The notes beneath the pieces were generated by a model. It was given only the letters and a program-made list of their open reading frames with translations, was not told where the DNA came from and ran no database searches. A program made the position numbers and the translations under genes. A stretch of 64,000 bases of DNA, from positions 10,151,517 to 10,215,516 of the forward strand of contig OX235263.1 in assembly GCA_944472135.2 (NCBI GenBank). Reading direction: 5' to 3'. This DNA comes from Trichobilharzia regenti. Lineage: Eukaryota; Platyhelminthes; Trematoda; Strigeidida; Schistosomatidae. This document shows positions 62,525 through 64,000 of this stretch, in pieces (position 1 is the stretch's first letter; each line of letters starts with the position of its first letter).

Positions 62525-63665
62525 AGATATAGATATGATAAAGAAGATTTGTAGCTCAGGTGGATGATTTTGATGTGGTTGTGTTCTCTGAGCTAGCTGG
62601 ATGATATATTTGCGGAGCTTTCGACGCCCCCTACCAGGCGACACCTTCAGCTCATACTTCAGTTCGAATTGAAGTGAGCTTTTAGATTTCTCCACGAGTT
62701 TATTAATCATCTCTCCTGGCGAGTGACCTTGGACGTGATTGGTTGTGTGTTTTGTATGTTTCCACACCCTCTATACAGCTACTTGTATTGGAACTGATTG
62801 TTTCCTTGACTTGAACTTTGACCCTGTGTGTGTTTGAGGTTTCTTTCTTATCGCTTGATGAATTTTGTCTATCTTGATGTGTCTGTTGATTGACGATTCA
62901 CTGGGATACCAGGCGGGTTTCTAAAAATTCTCTAGCACTCTTGTTATTTGCTCTGTCTAATATTTCAAGGTTGGTTGTCCCAGTCGAATTGATGTCCGTG
63001 GTTGTCTCTATGTAGTGATGTGGGGGAGTGGATATCATGCCTTTTGACGGCTAGCTTATGTTCGTGGACACGAATACGAAGAGGTAGTCCACTTTGGCCA
63101 ATGTAGTGTTTTTCACAGTTGTTACAATTTATTTTGTAGATGATTTTGTTTTCATCTTCTTTCGCTGTTGAATCTCAACAAAAGGCACGATGTCTACTCC
63201 CCCATATCACTACATAGAGACAACCACGGACATCAATTCGACTGGGACAACCAACCTTGAAATATTAGACAGAGCAAATACCAAGAGTGCTAGAGAATTT
63301 TTAGAAACCCGCCTGGTATCCCAGTGAATCGTCAATCAACAGACACATCAAGATAGACAAAATTCATCAAGCGATAAGAAAGAAACCTCACAGACACACA
63401 CACAGGGTCAAAGTTCAAGTCAAGGAAACAATCAGTTCCAATACAAGTAGCTGTATAGAGGGTGTGGAAACATACAAAACACACAACCAATCACGTCCAA
63501 GGTCACTCGCCAGGAGAGATGATTAATAAACTCGTGGAGAAATCTAAAAGCTCACTTCAATTCGAACTGAAGTATGAGCTGAAGGTGTCGCCTGGTAGGG
63601 GGCGTCGAAAGCTCCGCAAATATATCATCCAGCTAGCTCAGAGGACACAATCATATCAAAAGATG
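62525..63665. repeat. PLE-B large head-to-head palindrome
   Basis: Left arm 62571-63045 (minus-coding) and right arm 63180-63658 (plus-coding) are nearly identical inverted copies of about 475 bp with a 134-bp spacer. Both arms encode the same open segment (HVQGHSPGEMINKLVEKS, LKYELKVSPGRGRRKL; 62489-62767 minus, 63462-63674 plus). The spacer continues the left copy's coding region 5' into its GIY-YIG core (INCNNCEKHYIGQ). The left copy is therefore longer. Confidence 0.88.
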
Positions 63666-63719
63666 GATGCCTAATTACATTGCTCTAAGTAGTCTTGATA
63701 TCGTTGAGGAACTCTGACA

Positions 63720-63985
63720 CCTGATCAGCCAGCGGCCTACTGTTTAGCAAATAAGCAGAAGAAAATGGAGGTGGATTTCTTCATATCCTTTAGAGACTGT
63801 TGATTGACAACACATGTGGTGAAGAAAGCCTTCGACTGGAACCTGAATGGGAAGCGACGAGTTGGGCGTCGATACCAGGAAGAGAATCTTGTGAACAAGA
63901 AAGGAAAGTCTGTGAGCAGTCTTGCAAACCTAACTGATAGAATTCAGTCTGCAACAAAGAAAGGACTAGAAACGTCACTAGTATC
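63720..63985 (+). mobile_element. RTE-A-like fragment and shared unclassified repeat
   Basis: 63750-63885 resembles the RTE-A C-terminus (KMEVDF, FDWNLNGKRRVGRRYQEE). 63900-63980 is the repeat found inverted at 23822-23932. Confidence 0.5.
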
Positions 63986-64000
63986 CAATCAAAGTATCCA

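Overview
The window looks like a piece of a schistosome (blood fluke) nuclear genome. It is AT-rich, short exons sit in long repeat-filled introns, and the repeats are the combination known from Schistosoma: RTE and CR1-like LINEs, many Penelope-like elements (PLEs) with GIY-YIG endonucleases, tRNA-headed SINEs, Smα-type SINEs carrying hammerhead ribozymes, a Merlin DNA transposon and a gypsy-type LTR. The species cannot be fixed from sequence alone. Family labels used here (PLE-A to PLE-H, RTE-A/B, SINE-A/B/C/R) are my own working names.

Only one host gene is recognisable. It lies on the + strand from before position 1 to 20832. Six in-phase exons (2521-2787, 4426-4589, 8343-8523, 11281-11479, 16375-16504, 20794-20832) encode the last 325 or so residues of a protein built of immunoglobulin-like domains. 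It ends in a 12-residue basic tail, and a likely poly(A) signal follows at about 21294. Its introns (1.6-4.9 kb) contain a CR1-like 3' part, PLE-B and PLE-D inverted-repeat units, RTE fragments, a solo LTR with a 4-bp target duplication, a Merlin element and SINEs.

From 21.3 kb to the end no host exon was found; the sequence is almost wholly transposable elements. 21.5-25.4 kb: RTE-B, RTE-A and SINEs. 25.7-33.4 kb: an intact hammerhead SINE, then PLE-E, PLE-C, PLE-F and PLE-G. 33.8-38.4 kb: a SINE, RTE-A, and PLE-A interrupted by PLE-B. 38.4-42.3 kb: head-to-head hammerhead SINEs. 42.6-46.3 kb: a decayed, nearly full-length CR1-like LINE. 46.4-51.5 kb: SINEs, RTE-A pieces and PLE-H. 52.3-55.5 kb: a CR1-like LINE with a fully open endonuclease/reverse-transcriptase ORF. 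56.3-64.0 kb: an LTR, RTE-A, a third hammerhead palindrome, PLE-C, and a large PLE-B palindrome.

Three themes stand out. (1) Hammerhead ribozymes: four or five copies in two SINE families keep the full catalytic core, and weaker CTGAnGA...GAAA motifs occur in PLE 3' ends. (2) Inverted-repeat architecture: PLE-B, PLE-D, PLE-E, PLE-H and SINE-A all occur as head-to-head units, at least one flanked by a convincing target-site duplication, so the palindrome seems to be the inserted unit. (3) Two tRNA-headed SINEs have tails resembling the 3' ends of two different LINE families in the same window, suggesting each SINE uses a different LINE's machinery.
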